Under the pieces are notes generated by a model that was not told the origin of the DNA, ran no database searches, and worked only from the letters and a program-made list of their open reading frames with translations. A stretch of DNA of 64,000 nucleotides from an uncultured Arachnia sp. (GTDB taxonomy: Bacteria; Actinomycetota; Actinomycetes; Propionibacteriales; Propionibacteriaceae), in the NCBI GenBank assembly GCA_947493705.1, contig CANLSH010000004.1, positions 179,494 to 243,493 of the forward strand, read 5' to 3'. The position numbers and the translations under genes were made by a program. Positions 25,642 through 34,143 of this stretch are shown here, piece after piece (position 1 is the stretch's first letter; the number at the start of each line of letters is the position of its first letter).

Positions 25642-25847
25642 CTGATGTACTGATCCGCAACGTGCCGGACTCTGAACTGGCGCGCATCGACGAACGAGCA
25701 GCACGCCTCGGACTGTCTCGGGGAGAGCACCTTCGGCGGCAGATCGCCAAGGATGCGGGGCGTGGGTCAGAGCAGCTGTCCATCAGCCAGTTGGCCAAGT
25801 TTGCCGATCTGGCGGACGACGGACTCATGACTGATGCTTGGTCATGA
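25638..25847 (+). CDS. vapB: VapB-like antitoxin
   Basis: The 69-residue protein starts MTDVLIRNVPDSELARIDER and has RAARLGLSRGEHLRRQI, a ribbon-helix-helix fold as in VapB/FitA antitoxins. The C-terminal toxin-binding tail (LADDGLMTDAWS) is also intact. It overlaps the YoeB remnant by 4 bp and the vapC remnant by 4 bp. With both toxins decayed it looks like a leftover antitoxin, which can still act against related toxins elsewhere. Confidence 0.82.
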   Translation: MTDVLIRNVPDSELARIDERAARLGLSRGEHLRRQIAKDAGRGSEQLSISQLAKFADLADDGLMTDAWS

Positions 25848-26023
25848 CCGCCCATCGCCTTGATGCCAGTAGCCTCCCTGACACCACCGATCGACAGAGA
25901 GCACTCAATCGGATTTCTCATCGACTTCATCCGAGCCTCTCCGCTCGCTCAGTTCGATCCACTCGGAGTCACACCCGGGACAGCGGTAGACGGGGGCTCC
26001 CTCGACGGTGCCATCGGTCATGA
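25844..26023 (+). pseudogene. VapC (PIN-domain) toxin remnant
   Basis: The ATG at 25844 overlaps the vapB stop, the usual coupling in vapBC. The first residues MTAHRLDASSLP match the start of PIN toxins, in which LDAS carries an active-site Asp. After about 12 codons the similarity ends and the frame closes at 26023, so about 110 residues are missing. The small zinc-ribbon gene on the other strand overlaps the remnant. Confidence 0.55.
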
Positions 26024-26075
26024 CTTCGCAGCACGCGTCCTCACAGGGATACGACACGAGGAACCGTGCTGCCAT
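25905..26075 (-). CDS. Small zinc-ribbon protein
   Basis: The 56-residue protein has two Cys pairs: the N-terminal YPCEDACCEV and the later YRCPGCDSEWIEL. The four-cysteine arrangement suggests one zinc ribbon. The ATG at 26075 is preceded by AGAGGGG with 8 nt spacing. I have seen similar short proteins in actinobacterial genomes but know no function. Confidence 0.6.
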   Translation of the reverse strand: MAARFLVSYPCEDACCEVMTDGTVEGAPVYRCPGCDSEWIELSERRGSDEVDEKSD

Positions 26076-26144
26076 GATCGACACCCCTCTGAAGATTGCC
26101 ATCGACGATGACATCTTAACGAGGACAGACAGAACGGAGAGGTC

Positions 26145-27551
26145 TCAGCTCGCCACGAGTTGTGCGATGACGCGTGGAGCTGGGCGGCGCAGTGAGGGAA
26201 TGCTGGGGAGCACCGTTGCCAGGAGGGTGATGACCCAGGACACAAGCAGGATGCCCAGCAACATCATCAAGGGCAGGGAAATGGCGTACACATCCACCGC
26301 GTAGGGCAGGCCGTAGGCCAGCACGCCGATGCTGACGCCGGCCATGGTCAGTCCCAGCAGCGCTGCCGTACCGGTCACCATGGTCGCCTCCAGCGCGGGA
26401 AGCGACGCCTGTTGCAAGGGTGTGGCACCGATGACCCCGTCCAATGCGAGTTCTGCATCGCGCTGACGGGTCATCATCATCAGATTGCTGACCGAGCCAG
26501 CGAAGGCGATGGCGATGGAAAGCCCCATGAGGGCCAGCAGCGCAACGAGCGAACTCCCATCCAGCTCGAAACCGAAACCGTTGGCGAGCAGCGTGGCCGA
26601 GACGGAGTCACCGATTGCCATCATCCCGAAGAGGAGACCCACCGCGAACATGACAGGGATCACAGACTTCACGAGCCGGTCCGAACGCGAGATGACCGTG
26701 TGCCGGGCCAGGTGCCACGTCGCTCCCGGTATGGGGACCAGACGAGTCCACAGGCGGGTCAGAGGCCCTACAACACTGGGGGCGATGAGACTGAGCCCGA
26801 GACCGAACACCGGCAGGCTGAACGCAGCCATCTGCATAAGGTTCTGGAAGGCGTCCGGCCCGAAGTCCTCAGCGGCGCTCCGGAAGAACGCAGCGGCGCC
26901 CACGATCAGGGCACATATCATGACGAACCCGGTCCACCGCATGACCATGCCCACGCGTGTTGTCGACGCGACTGCAGCACCACTGGATGCACGAAGCGCT
27001 TCCACCGGCGGTATCGCAGTGGCGCGTCGGGCCTGGCGCAGGCCCCCCATCATCGCCACCGCAGCGCAGTACAGGCTGCTCGCCAGCAGCACCGGCGGCG
27101 AGAAGACCGCCGGAACCGGAGCATACCCACGATCCTCAGCAATGATGCGCAGCACCCACCCCTGGGATGACAGCGCCACAGCATTGCCGGCCACGGAGCA
27201 GACGAGTGTCACCACGATGAGCTGGAGCAACAGCATCCGCACCACTTGACCCGGGGCAGCACCAGCCAGCAGGAGCCGCGCGATGGCTCCGCGACGAGAG
27301 GTCACCACCAGAGCCGTGGATGTCCCCACCACAGCGAGCGCCACCATGGAGCAGAACAGGACGTTCGTCGCGCCGATGCTGATCAGGAGGAACCGATAGT
27401 TGTCATCGAGCCCGGTGTTTATGGCTGCAGAGTGGAGCACCAACGCTGACAGTCCGAGGGTGGCACCGGTCACAAGAAAGGTAAAGCTCACACACGCCCA
27501 TGCCGACCAGGAGTCGCGCAGATCAGCCACCGCCATCCGTAGAGCCATCAT
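26145..27551 (-). CDS. ABC transporter permease, FtsX/MacB type
   Basis: The 468-residue protein has about eight to ten predicted helices in two FtsX halves. Each half ends in the usual cytoplasmic linker (for example RRATAIPPVEALRASSG; the second half has RQRDAELALDGVIGATPLQQ). It lacks a long periplasmic domain, like antimicrobial-peptide exporters of the BceB/LiaX-linked type. It overlaps the ATPase gene by 4 bp. A two-component system lies divergent upstream. Confidence 0.85.
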   Translation of the reverse strand: MMALRMAVADLRDSWSAWACVSFTFLVTGATLGLSALVLHSAAINTGLDDNYRFLLISIGATNVLFCSMVALAVVGTSTALVVTSRRGAIARLLLAGAAPGQVVRMLLLQLIVVTLVCSVAGNAVALSSQGWVLRIIAEDRGYAPVPAVFSPPVLLASSLYCAAVAMMGGLRQARRATAIPPVEALRASSGAAVASTTRVGMVMRWTGFVMICALIVGAAAFFRSAAEDFGPDAFQNLMQMAAFSLPVFGLGLSLIAPSVVGPLTRLWTRLVPIPGATWHLARHTVISRSDRLVKSVIPVMFAVGLLFGMMAIGDSVSATLLANGFGFELDGSSLVALLALMGLSIAIAFAGSVSNLMMMTRQRDAELALDGVIGATPLQQASLPALEATMVTGTAALLGLTMAGVSIGVLAYGLPYAVDVYAISLPLMMLLGILLVSWVITLLATVLPSIPSLRRPAPRVIAQLVAS

Positions 27552-28369
27552 GACCGGTCCGCCATGTCAGTATCGACGGCGAGTTCGGTGAGCGTGGAGG
27601 CAACCTGGTCGGCGGACGGTGCCGCGAGTTCACGGACCAGATATCCGTCGCGGAGGAACAGCACCCGATCACATCGGGCAGCAACTTGTGGATCGTGCGT
27701 CACTGTGAGCACGCATCGCTCAGGATGGTGGGCGATGCTGCGAAGCTGCTGCAGCACCATGTCCCCACTGCGGGTGTCGAGTGCTCCCGTCGGCTCATCG
27801 GCAAAGATGATGCGGGGCTGCTGCGCCAGCACCCGGGCAAGGGCAATGCGCTGCTGCTCGCCACCCGACATGACCGCCGGGCGGGATGCGGCGAGCTTGG
27901 TCAATCCCACGGATTCGAGGGCCTGGTCGATGACGAAGCGTTCCGGCCGCTTCCCGCGGAGACGAATGGGCAGGGCGACGTTCTCCCAAGCCGTCAGTGA
28001 TGGCACGAGGTTGTAGGACTGGAAAACGAATCCGACATCGCTGCGTCGCATCTTGGCGAGCGCGGTCCGTGAGAGTTTATCGGTGGCCTGCTCCAGCAGC
28101 CTCACCTCGCCGGTGCTCGGTTGCTCCAAGCCACTCAGGCAGTAGAGCAAGGTGGACTTACCCGAGCCCGAAGGCCCCATCACGGCGCACATCTCGCCGG
28201 CGCGGACCGACAGGGAGATGCCATGCAGAATCTCGATCGATCGTGAGCCCGCCTTGTAGGACTTCGTGACGTTCGAGGCGGAGATCAGTGCGGGAACATA
28301 TCCGGGCGAATCGGCGGTGGTGTCCTCGCAGTGGACGGTGAGGCGGGTCCAGCTGTGCGTTGTGATCAT
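27548..28369 (-). CDS. ABC transporter ATP-binding protein, MacB/BceA type
   Basis: The 273-residue ATPase has Walker A GPSGSGKST, Q-loop FVFQSYNLVP, signature MSGGEQQRIALARVLA, Walker B IIFADEPTGALDTRSG and switch TVTHDP. EPTGALDTRSG together with the EVRLLEQATDKLS insertion is typical of the MacB/BceA branch. The start at 28369 is chosen over 28405 because TAGCCT lies 7 nt upstream. It works with the FtsX-like permease as an exporter or resistance pump and may be controlled by the adjacent histidine kinase system. Confidence 0.88.
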   Translation of the reverse strand: MITTHSWTRLTVHCEDTTADSPGYVPALISASNVTKSYKAGSRSIEILHGISLSVRAGEMCAVMGPSGSGKSTLLYCLSGLEQPSTGEVRLLEQATDKLSRTALAKMRRSDVGFVFQSYNLVPSLTAWENVALPIRLRGKRPERFVIDQALESVGLTKLAASRPAVMSGGEQQRIALARVLAQQPRIIFADEPTGALDTRSGDMVLQQLRSIAHHPERCVLTVTHDPQVAARCDRVLFLRDGYLVRELAAPSADQVASTLTELAVDTDMADRS

Positions 28370-28557
28370 GTCTTCAAGGCTAGGAATGACTGACTCCGTG
28401 GACATCGCGCTACGGTCACGACTTCTCCCGCTCCGTTGTGACCTTCGACATGGCGTGACGACATAGAACCCATGACCCCGGTCACGATCTGACGCTCACC
28501 TACGATGTGAGCGATGCTGACCAACCGTTGGCGCCCCTAATGGCCTAGTCTTCGGCC

Positions 28558-29739
28558 ATGTGCGAGCGCCCCACAGCCACTGATCGGCGCACCGAAAGCG
28601 GGCTGAGTCTTGCGTTCGGCACGGCGGTCATGGTTGAAGCAGCGAGCATCGTGTACACGCTCGTGGCGGGCGCATCGTTAGCGCCGCTGGTGAACTTCCT
28701 GCCCCTCGGGCTCGCGGTGGTGTTGTATCTGCTTCGCTTCCGGACACGGCGGACAATGGTCTTGGCTCTGGGCCTCGGGATGACGGTCCTGGTGCTCGCG
28801 CTGTTGCCGGCCGAAGCATCAACCTCAGTGCTGTTGATTCTCGTGACACAGGTGGTCATTGCGTTCGACGTCGGATTCGCCGTCGCAGCTGCGATGAGCG
28901 TCATCTACGCGGTGGCATTCAGCTTCAGCGCTGTCCTGATCTTCGACGGACCCGTTGACGGTGCGATCATCGAGAACGCTTTCATCGCTTTGCTTCTGCT
29001 GGTGGCGGCAGGAGTGGGGTCATTGATGCGAACGGCGGAGAAGGCTCGCGCGGAGGCGGCTGCAGTTGGCGCCGACTTGGCGCAGGCGAACGTCGCGCTG
29101 CGGCGCTCACTGTTGCTGGAACGGGATCTGGTCCTCGCTGAAGAGAGGGCCCGATCGGCTCGCGAACTGCACGACGGCCTGGGACACCGGCTCACCCTCG
29201 TGGCGTTGTCTCTGGAGTACGCCCAGCAGACATGGAAACGCGACCCCGAGAAGGCCGTGGCGGAGGTGGAGACGGCGGCTGAAACCAATCGCGGCGCACT
29301 GGCCGAGATGCGTCTGTGGGTGCGTGCGCTGGATCCGCCAGTCGCGGACGAAGCTATTGCAGGCGCCGCCGCCTTCGATGCCATCGCTGACGCTTTTCGC
29401 GGTACGGGGCTCGACGTCCGGGTTGCCTACCGTGGAGAGGGGCCGCCCCTGGGCCACGATGTTGCCCTGTTCGCGACTCGCTTCATCCAAGAAGGGCTCA
29501 CGAACGTGCTGCGACACGCTGACGCCAGCCGCGTCGACATCGAAGTGCTTCAGAGCCCGCATCAGGTTCGTTTCTCCATCAGCGATGACGGCACCGGCGC
29601 AGACTCACCCGCGGAGGGCTTCGGTCGCCGATCACTGCGGGAGCGCGTAGAGATTCTGAGTGGTGTGATGACCGCCGGCACATCGCCGCTCGGTGGATTC
29701 GAGCTTTCCGCCGTCGTCCCACTCACGCAGGAGCTCTGA
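28558..29739 (+). CDS. Sensor histidine kinase, HPK7/NarL-partner type
   Basis: The 393-residue kinase has about five membrane helices (residues 20-155) and a coiled linker. The HisKA_3 dimerisation region carries the phospho-acceptor His in ARELHDGLGHRLTLV (H205). A short HATPase_c domain follows with N-box FIQEGLTNVLRHADA and G-box DDGTGADSPAEGFGRRSLRERV. It shares little with cytoplasmic stimulus domains, so it may sense a membrane-associated signal. TAGTCT lies 6 nt before the ATG. It is 1 bp from its response regulator and divergent from the ABC exporter. Confidence 0.92.
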   Translation: MCERPTATDRRTESGLSLAFGTAVMVEAASIVYTLVAGASLAPLVNFLPLGLAVVLYLLRFRTRRTMVLALGLGMTVLVLALLPAEASTSVLLILVTQVVIAFDVGFAVAAAMSVIYAVAFSFSAVLIFDGPVDGAIIENAFIALLLLVAAGVGSLMRTAEKARAEAAAVGADLAQANVALRRSLLLERDLVLAEERARSARELHDGLGHRLTLVALSLEYAQQTWKRDPEKAVAEVETAAETNRGALAEMRLWVRALDPPVADEAIAGAAAFDAIADAFRGTGLDVRVAYRGEGPPLGHDVALFATRFIQEGLTNVLRHADASRVDIEVLQSPHQVRFSISDDGTGADSPAEGFGRRSLRERVEILSGVMTAGTSPLGGFELSAVVPLTQEL

Positions 29740-29740
29740 C

Positions 29741-30385
29741 ATGGCACCGGTGCGCGTCGTACTCGTAGATGACCAAGAACTCATCCGACGCGGAATGCGA
29801 CTGCTGCTTGAGATCAGCGACAACATCGAGGTAGTGGGTGAAGCCGTTGACGGACTGGAAGGACTCGAAGTCATCAGGAGCACCTCGCCCGACGTGGTGC
29901 TGACGGACGCCAGGATGCCCCGCATGGATGGCGTCGCACTGATCACCGAGCTCGCCGCCCAACCGCAGAGGCCGTCGGCCATCATGCTCACCACCTTCGA
30001 TGACGACGCACTGGTGCGTGCCGCCCTCGACGCTGGAGCAGCAGGCTTCCTGATGAAGGATGCCTCCGTTGACGAGCTGGTGCGAGCCATCATGTCGGTG
30101 GTGGACGGTGGCCTGGTGATCGACCCACGCGTCGCACGATTGGCCATGAAACGACCGGCGGCACCCGAGACATCATCACCCTTGGCTGTGCTGACCCGCG
30201 CTGAGCGGGAGGTGGCGGAGAGACTCGCCACGGGGGCAAACAACCGCGAGATTGCACAGCAACTGAGCCTGGCAGAAGGCACCGTCAAGAACCACGTCTC
30301 CAGCCTGCTGCGCAAGCTTGAGCAGCGTGACAGAACCGGATTGGCGCTGTTGCTCAACCGTTACCTCGGTGAGCAATTGGGCTGA
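29741..30385 (+). CDS. LuxR/NarL family response regulator
   Basis: The 214-residue protein has a receiver domain with the phospho-Asp in VVLTDARMPRMDG (D56), preceded by the acidic pair VDDQE, and with LTTFDDDALV and the FLMKDAS lysine. A C-terminal LuxR HTH (LTRAEREVAERLATG, then NREIAQQLSLAEGTVKNHVS) follows. It forms the two-component system with the kinase one base upstream. The probable target is the divergent ABC exporter. Confidence 0.93.
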   Translation: MAPVRVVLVDDQELIRRGMRLLLEISDNIEVVGEAVDGLEGLEVIRSTSPDVVLTDARMPRMDGVALITELAAQPQRPSAIMLTTFDDDALVRAALDAGAAGFLMKDASVDELVRAIMSVVDGGLVIDPRVARLAMKRPAAPETSSPLAVLTRAEREVAERLATGANNREIAQQLSLAEGTVKNHVSSLLRKLEQRDRTGLALLLNRYLGEQLG

Positions 30386-30447
30386 CCGAAGAATTGATCA
30401 TCGAACCATTGTTGCCTGGTCGGCCATCATCGACGCCACGCGGCAAG

Positions 30448-30453
30448 TAGCCT
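30448..30453 (+). promoter_or_regulatory. Leaderless -10 box of the lipoprotein gene
   Basis: TAGCCT ends 6 nt before the GTG start at 30460. Confidence 0.5.
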
Positions 30454-30459
30454 TGCTGA

Positions 30460-31479
30460 GTGATCATCGCCCGTTTGACAGTTGCTGCCGTCCTGGCGCT
30501 ACTGGTTGTGGGCTGCGTACCTGCAGGAAATGCCCCCGCTGATCCTGTCTCCCCCTCACCTGTGAGCAACATGAACTCGCAGTCCGCATCGGCAGAACCC
30601 ACGCGCACGGGCACCCAACCCAGCAGAAGCGCTACGCGATCCCCGGAACCCACCCCCTCGCTCCCGGTGACCTTTGCGATCACTTCACCACTTCTTGAGG
30701 GTGGGGCCGCCACGGTGGTGCAAAAGCTGCACGAGATATCCGGACTTCGACCTGCGCTGAAGCTGGATGTCACCGCGGATGAGGTCACGCTGATCGTCCT
30801 GGACCGGGAAAAGCAGGCGCGTGGTTACCGGTGGCGCGAGGGCATCATCGAATCGGCCGTGACCGACGTGGAGTACCTCGGTCAGACCATCTTCTGGCCC
30901 ACTGACTTCGCCCTGGACAACGTGGAACTCATCTTCGACAATGCTGCACTCCTGGGGACCTCATCGAGCGGACAGAACCTGCAGGTGGTGGAATACCGCC
31001 CAGGGCAGGTGCTGATGAGCGTCACCACCACCCCGGAATCGGCCACCATCTTCTTCCAACCGGACGGATCAGTGTTTCGGAGCCTCAACACCACCTCTGT
31101 GGCAGATATTCGCGAGGGGATCGCTGCGGTGACGCGCAGCACCAGCCGAGTGTATTCTCTCGGATTCAACGCTCGGCTTGGCTACTGGGCTGAGCTCCCA
31201 GTGGGCGAGGACATGACCGAGCGCCGCTCACGCATGGGCAATCGCCCCACGTACGTCTCCCGACGCTCGGGCACGTCCCCGCTGGAACCGTTCAATCCCG
31301 ATCTGATCGACGCCGTCACGCTTGCCCAGACCATTGCCTCCCACAACAGCGGCCAGGGATGTGATGTCGAGATCGACAACAGGTTCGAGCGTGTGCAACC
31401 CGTCATCACCTACCTGTGCGACTCAGAGACGTTCCACTCAGACCTTGAGGGCAGGGATCTCACAGCCCAACTGGGCTGA
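30460..31479 (+). CDS. Uncharacterised secreted lipoprotein
   Basis: The 339-residue protein has a lipoprotein signal (hydrophobic AVLALLVVGC, lipidated Cys at 19) followed by a long Ser/Thr/Pro-rich linker (about 20-70). The folded domain with VTADEVTLIVLDREKQARGY and a C-terminal Cys pair (QGCDVEI, YLCDSE) matches no family I know. The GTG start is preceded by a TAGCCT box. The stop codon lies in a small hairpin (CAGCCC/GGGCTG, 31463-31478). Confidence 0.7.
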   Translation: MIIARLTVAAVLALLVVGCVPAGNAPADPVSPSPVSNMNSQSASAEPTRTGTQPSRSATRSPEPTPSLPVTFAITSPLLEGGAATVVQKLHEISGLRPALKLDVTADEVTLIVLDREKQARGYRWREGIIESAVTDVEYLGQTIFWPTDFALDNVELIFDNAALLGTSSSGQNLQVVEYRPGQVLMSVTTTPESATIFFQPDGSVFRSLNTTSVADIREGIAAVTRSTSRVYSLGFNARLGYWAELPVGEDMTERRSRMGNRPTYVSRRSGTSPLEPFNPDLIDAVTLAQTIASHNSGQGCDVEIDNRFERVQPVITYLCDSETFHSDLEGRDLTAQLG

Positions 31480-31490
31480 AAACCACTCGA

Positions 31491-31496
31491 TAGAAT
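31491..31496 (+). promoter_or_regulatory. Leaderless -10 box of the Nudix gene
   Basis: TAGAAT, the closest match to the -10 consensus in the set, ends 6 nt before the ATG at 31503. Confidence 0.6.
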
Positions 31497-31502
31497 GGCG
31501 CA

Positions 31503-32201
31503 ATGCGTGTCGTCGGAGTCCTCTCACCAGTGGGCTCCCAGAAGGTCAACGTCACCATCCAACACGGACAACACCCGGCTGAGGCGCTGTTCACCCATGG
31601 CTTCGTACCCCTGCGCCCCCTGTCGACGGCGTTGCTCGACGGCGAGATCGTGTTCACCTATTTGGTACGGGAAGCCACCTCCGGGGATCGCAGACCCCGA
31701 CGGCGCCACGTGGTCCATGAGGAACCCAGCGCAGATCAGCAACCTGTCGTTCATCAACGCATTGGCGCCTATGCCGTCGTTGTTTCGGGCAGAGGAGTGC
31801 TGGGAACCGTCAATTCGACGTTGACGGGAGCTCCCGGCACCTGGACCCTTCCGGGCGGTGGCATTGATCCCGGCGAGGCACCCTCTGAGGCAGTTCTACG
31901 AGAGGTGTTTGAGGAGGCCGGCCAACAAGTCCGCCTCACGCGCATCCTGTCGTTGGAATCGGATCATTGGATCGGCCGCTCCACCACGGGTGTGCTGGAG
32001 GATTTTCATGCGCTGCGCATCGTCTACGGGGCCACATGCGAAACACCCAGCGACCCGGTTGTCCACGATCTCGGTGGATCGACGGAGCGGGCCGACTGGG
32101 TGTCTCTGCGCACGTGGCGCACACTGCACTGGACAATCAGCTCACGGTCGCTGCTTGCGCGCCACCTCCGCTCGCTGAGCGGGAATCAATTTCGGAAGTA
32201 G
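31503..32201 (+). CDS. Nudix hydrolase
   Basis: The 232-residue protein has a full Nudix box (GGGIDPGEAPSEAVLREVFE, EAGQQV; about 118-143) with the REUxEE glutamates that bind divalent metal. A divergent N-terminal half of about 85 residues precedes it. Nudix enzymes split nucleoside diphosphates linked to other groups; the substrate here is not evident. A TAGAAT box lies 6 nt before the ATG. Its 3' end overlaps the BI-1 gene by 16 bp in convergent orientation. Confidence 0.9.
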   Translation: MRVVGVLSPVGSQKVNVTIQHGQHPAEALFTHGFVPLRPLSTALLDGEIVFTYLVREATSGDRRPRRRHVVHEEPSADQQPVVHQRIGAYAVVVSGRGVLGTVNSTLTGAPGTWTLPGGGIDPGEAPSEAVLREVFEEAGQQVRLTRILSLESDHWIGRSTTGVLEDFHALRIVYGATCETPSDPVVHDLGGSTERADWVSLRTWRTLHWTISSRSLLARHLRSLSGNQFRK

Positions 32202-33025
32202 GACAGAATCCTGAGGATCTCGACGTAGAGCCACACCATGGTGACGGTGATGCCGAACGCCGCACGCCACGACTCGGTGGCCGGGGCCCGTGAAGCGATG
32301 CCCCGCTCAACGAAGTCGAAGTCAACGATGAGGTTGAACACCGCAAGCCCTACCGCCAGCACGGAAATAGCGATGGACAGAAGTCCGGCGCCGCCACCGA
32401 CGTCACGGATGCCGGTATCGATACCGAACAGCGCCAGCACCAGGTTGAGGAGGAAGACTCCCGCCATGGCCGCTGTTCCGATGTAGACCATCTTGCGGAA
32501 CTTGGGTGTGACGCGGATGTTGAAGAACTTGTACGCGGCGAGCGTGGCGCCTGCCGCCACAAAGGTGGCGAGCACGGCGGAGACGACGATGCCTTCGAAC
32601 ATCGTCTCGAAAAACTTCGAGATTGCACCGACGAACACCCCCTCGATGGCTGCGTAGAACATCACACCGCCGACAGGGATGGTGTGACGGCGGGCCACGA
32701 ACAGCACGGTCACGAACCCGACGATGGCCGAGCCAATGAGCGCTGGGAAGAGGAACTGGGGCGGCAGAAGCATGAACGTGGCAGCCGCCGCCACGAAGAC
32801 GAGCAGCAGTGTTGCGGCGGTCTTCGCGATCACGTCATCAAGGGTCATGACACCGCCGGCGGGTGCCTGTTGCTGGTACGCCTGCGGCGGCTGATAGCCC
32901 TGCGGGGGCTGGCCCTGGAATCCGGCCTGCTGTCCCCAAGGGGACTGTCCCTGCTGGAACTGACCCTGCGGCGGCGCCGGCCGTCGATTGAATGTCTCGC
33001 TGTTGCGGAAGATGGGGTTTGCCAT
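32186..33025 (-). CDS. Bax inhibitor-1/YccA family membrane protein
   Basis: The 279-residue protein has a Gln/Pro/Gly-rich cytoplasmic N-terminus (about 15-60, repeats such as QGYQPPQAYQQQ). Seven membrane helices follow, ending in FDFVERGIASRAPATESWRA and VTMVWLYVEILRILSYF, the YccA/BI-1 signature with the conserved acidic residues. Members are pH-sensitive calcium leak channels in some bacteria. A TACAAT -10 box at 33058-33063 (minus strand) with GTGACT 19 bp upstream gives a 5' leader of about 30 nt. Confidence 0.9.
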   Translation of the reverse strand: MANPIFRNSETFNRRPAPPQGQFQQGQSPWGQQAGFQGQPPQGYQPPQAYQQQAPAGGVMTLDDVIAKTAATLLLVFVAAAATFMLLPPQFLFPALIGSAIVGFVTVLFVARRHTIPVGGVMFYAAIEGVFVGAISKFFETMFEGIVVSAVLATFVAAGATLAAYKFFNIRVTPKFRKMVYIGTAAMAGVFLLNLVLALFGIDTGIRDVGGGAGLLSIAISVLAVGLAVFNLIVDFDFVERGIASRAPATESWRAAFGITVTMVWLYVEILRILSYFRN

Positions 33026-33125
33026 GATCCAACTTTCTGGTTGAAGTACTGCATTCCATTGTACTGCTCCTGCCGCGAAAGCAGTCACACCCCGAGCTGA
33101 CGACGCGTCGGGGGTTCAGCCCGGG

Positions 33126-33199
33126 TGCCCCCGACGGGATTCGAACCCGCACTGTGGCGGGTTTAAGCCGCCTGCCTCTGCCAATTGGGCTACGAGGGC
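33126..33199 (-). tRNA. tRNA with UAA anticodon (predicted Leu), short class I form
   Basis: The 74-nt cloverleaf folds as acceptor GCCCTCG/CGGGGGC, D-arm with AATTGG, anticodon stem GGCGG/CCGCC with loop CTTAAAC (anticodon UAA, codon UUA), 5-nt variable loop ACAGT, T-arm GCGGG/CCCGT with TTCGAAT, and discriminator A73. CCA is not encoded. The anticodon means leucine, but bacterial tRNA-Leu normally has a long variable arm, which this one lacks. I recall similar short tRNAs beside ppx in other actinobacteria. The amino acid it carries is uncertain. Confidence 0.88.
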
Positions 33200-33231
33200 T
33201 TCGCGCAGCAGTCTAGGTGTTGACGAGCTGT

Positions 33232-34143
33232 TCAGCCCAGCAGCCCCAACGCGATGCCGTCGAGGATGTCAGTTTCGCTCACGATGATCTCGCCCCCGGG
33301 AACGCGTGCCGATATTTCATCGAGGATCAGGGAACCCGCTCCGATGACACCGGCGCGCAGCGGATGCATGCACGGCTCGGTCTCGATGCTCGCCACCGGT
33401 GTCGCCATCCAGTGCGCGTTGGCCCCCATGACGTCCTCACGGCTGAGGGCTGCGCCATGGATGGCGTCCCGGGAGTACTCCTGGAGCCCCAGGACGCGGG
33501 CGGCAACGGAGGTGACCGTGCCGGCGACGCCGACGGCGGTCTCAATGCGATCGAAGTCGACGTCCGATCCATCGAGCAGGCCGCCGATGAAAGCACGGGC
33601 GGCCTCCTGCTGGGCGTCGGTGGGCGGATCGTTGTGCAGATAGCGTTCGTGCACCCGCACCGCACCGATGTTGAGGCTGGTGGCGAGTTGAACTTCATCA
33701 CCTTCCACCACAACGAGTTCCGTGGAGCCCCCGCCGATGTCGATGACGAGCACAGGTTGAGGAGCCTCCACCCCACCGCGCACACCAGCGGCGGACAGTC
33801 GAGCTTCCTCGTCGCCTGTGATGACATCAACGTCCACGCCGAGTCGCTGGCGCACGCCGCCGAAGAACAGGTGCCGGTTGGAGACATCCCGGGCGGCTGA
33901 GGTGGCGACGAACCGCACCCGCTCCGCACCCAGCTCGTCAATGATGGTGGCGAACTCCTCACAGATCGCGAACGCCCGCTCCAGGGCATCGGGGTGGAAC
34001 TCGCCGGTGGCGTCCACGCCCTGACCAAGGCGGGCAAGGCGCACCTGGCGGCACAACTCCTCAGGTGCACCGTCCTCGGTTGCCCGTAGAATCAGGAGCC
34101 GGATGGAATTGGTGCCGCAATCCACGGCCGCCACCGTGGTCAC
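33232..34143 (-). CDS. ppx: Exopolyphosphatase / Ppx-GppA phosphatase
   Basis: The 303-residue ASKHA-fold enzyme splits phosphate from polyphosphate or the terminal phosphate of pppGpp. The family motifs are VAAVDCGTNSIRLLI (phosphate-1), SAARDVSNR, GDEEARLS, and VIDIGGGSTELV (phosphate-2); the catalytic Glu lies in GDEEARL. This single-domain form (about 300 residues) is the actinobacterial type. It overlaps the DUF501 gene by 4 bp and lies next to a tRNA, as in Mycobacterium. Confidence 0.93.
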   Translation of the reverse strand: MTTVAAVDCGTNSIRLLILRATEDGAPEELCRQVRLARLGQGVDATGEFHPDALERAFAICEEFATIIDELGAERVRFVATSAARDVSNRHLFFGGVRQRLGVDVDVITGDEEARLSAAGVRGGVEAPQPVLVIDIGGGSTELVVVEGDEVQLATSLNIGAVRVHERYLHNDPPTDAQQEAARAFIGGLLDGSDVDFDRIETAVGVAGTVTSVAARVLGLQEYSRDAIHGAALSREDVMGANAHWMATPVASIETEPCMHPLRAGVIGAGSLILDEISARVPGGEIIVSETDILDGIALGLLG

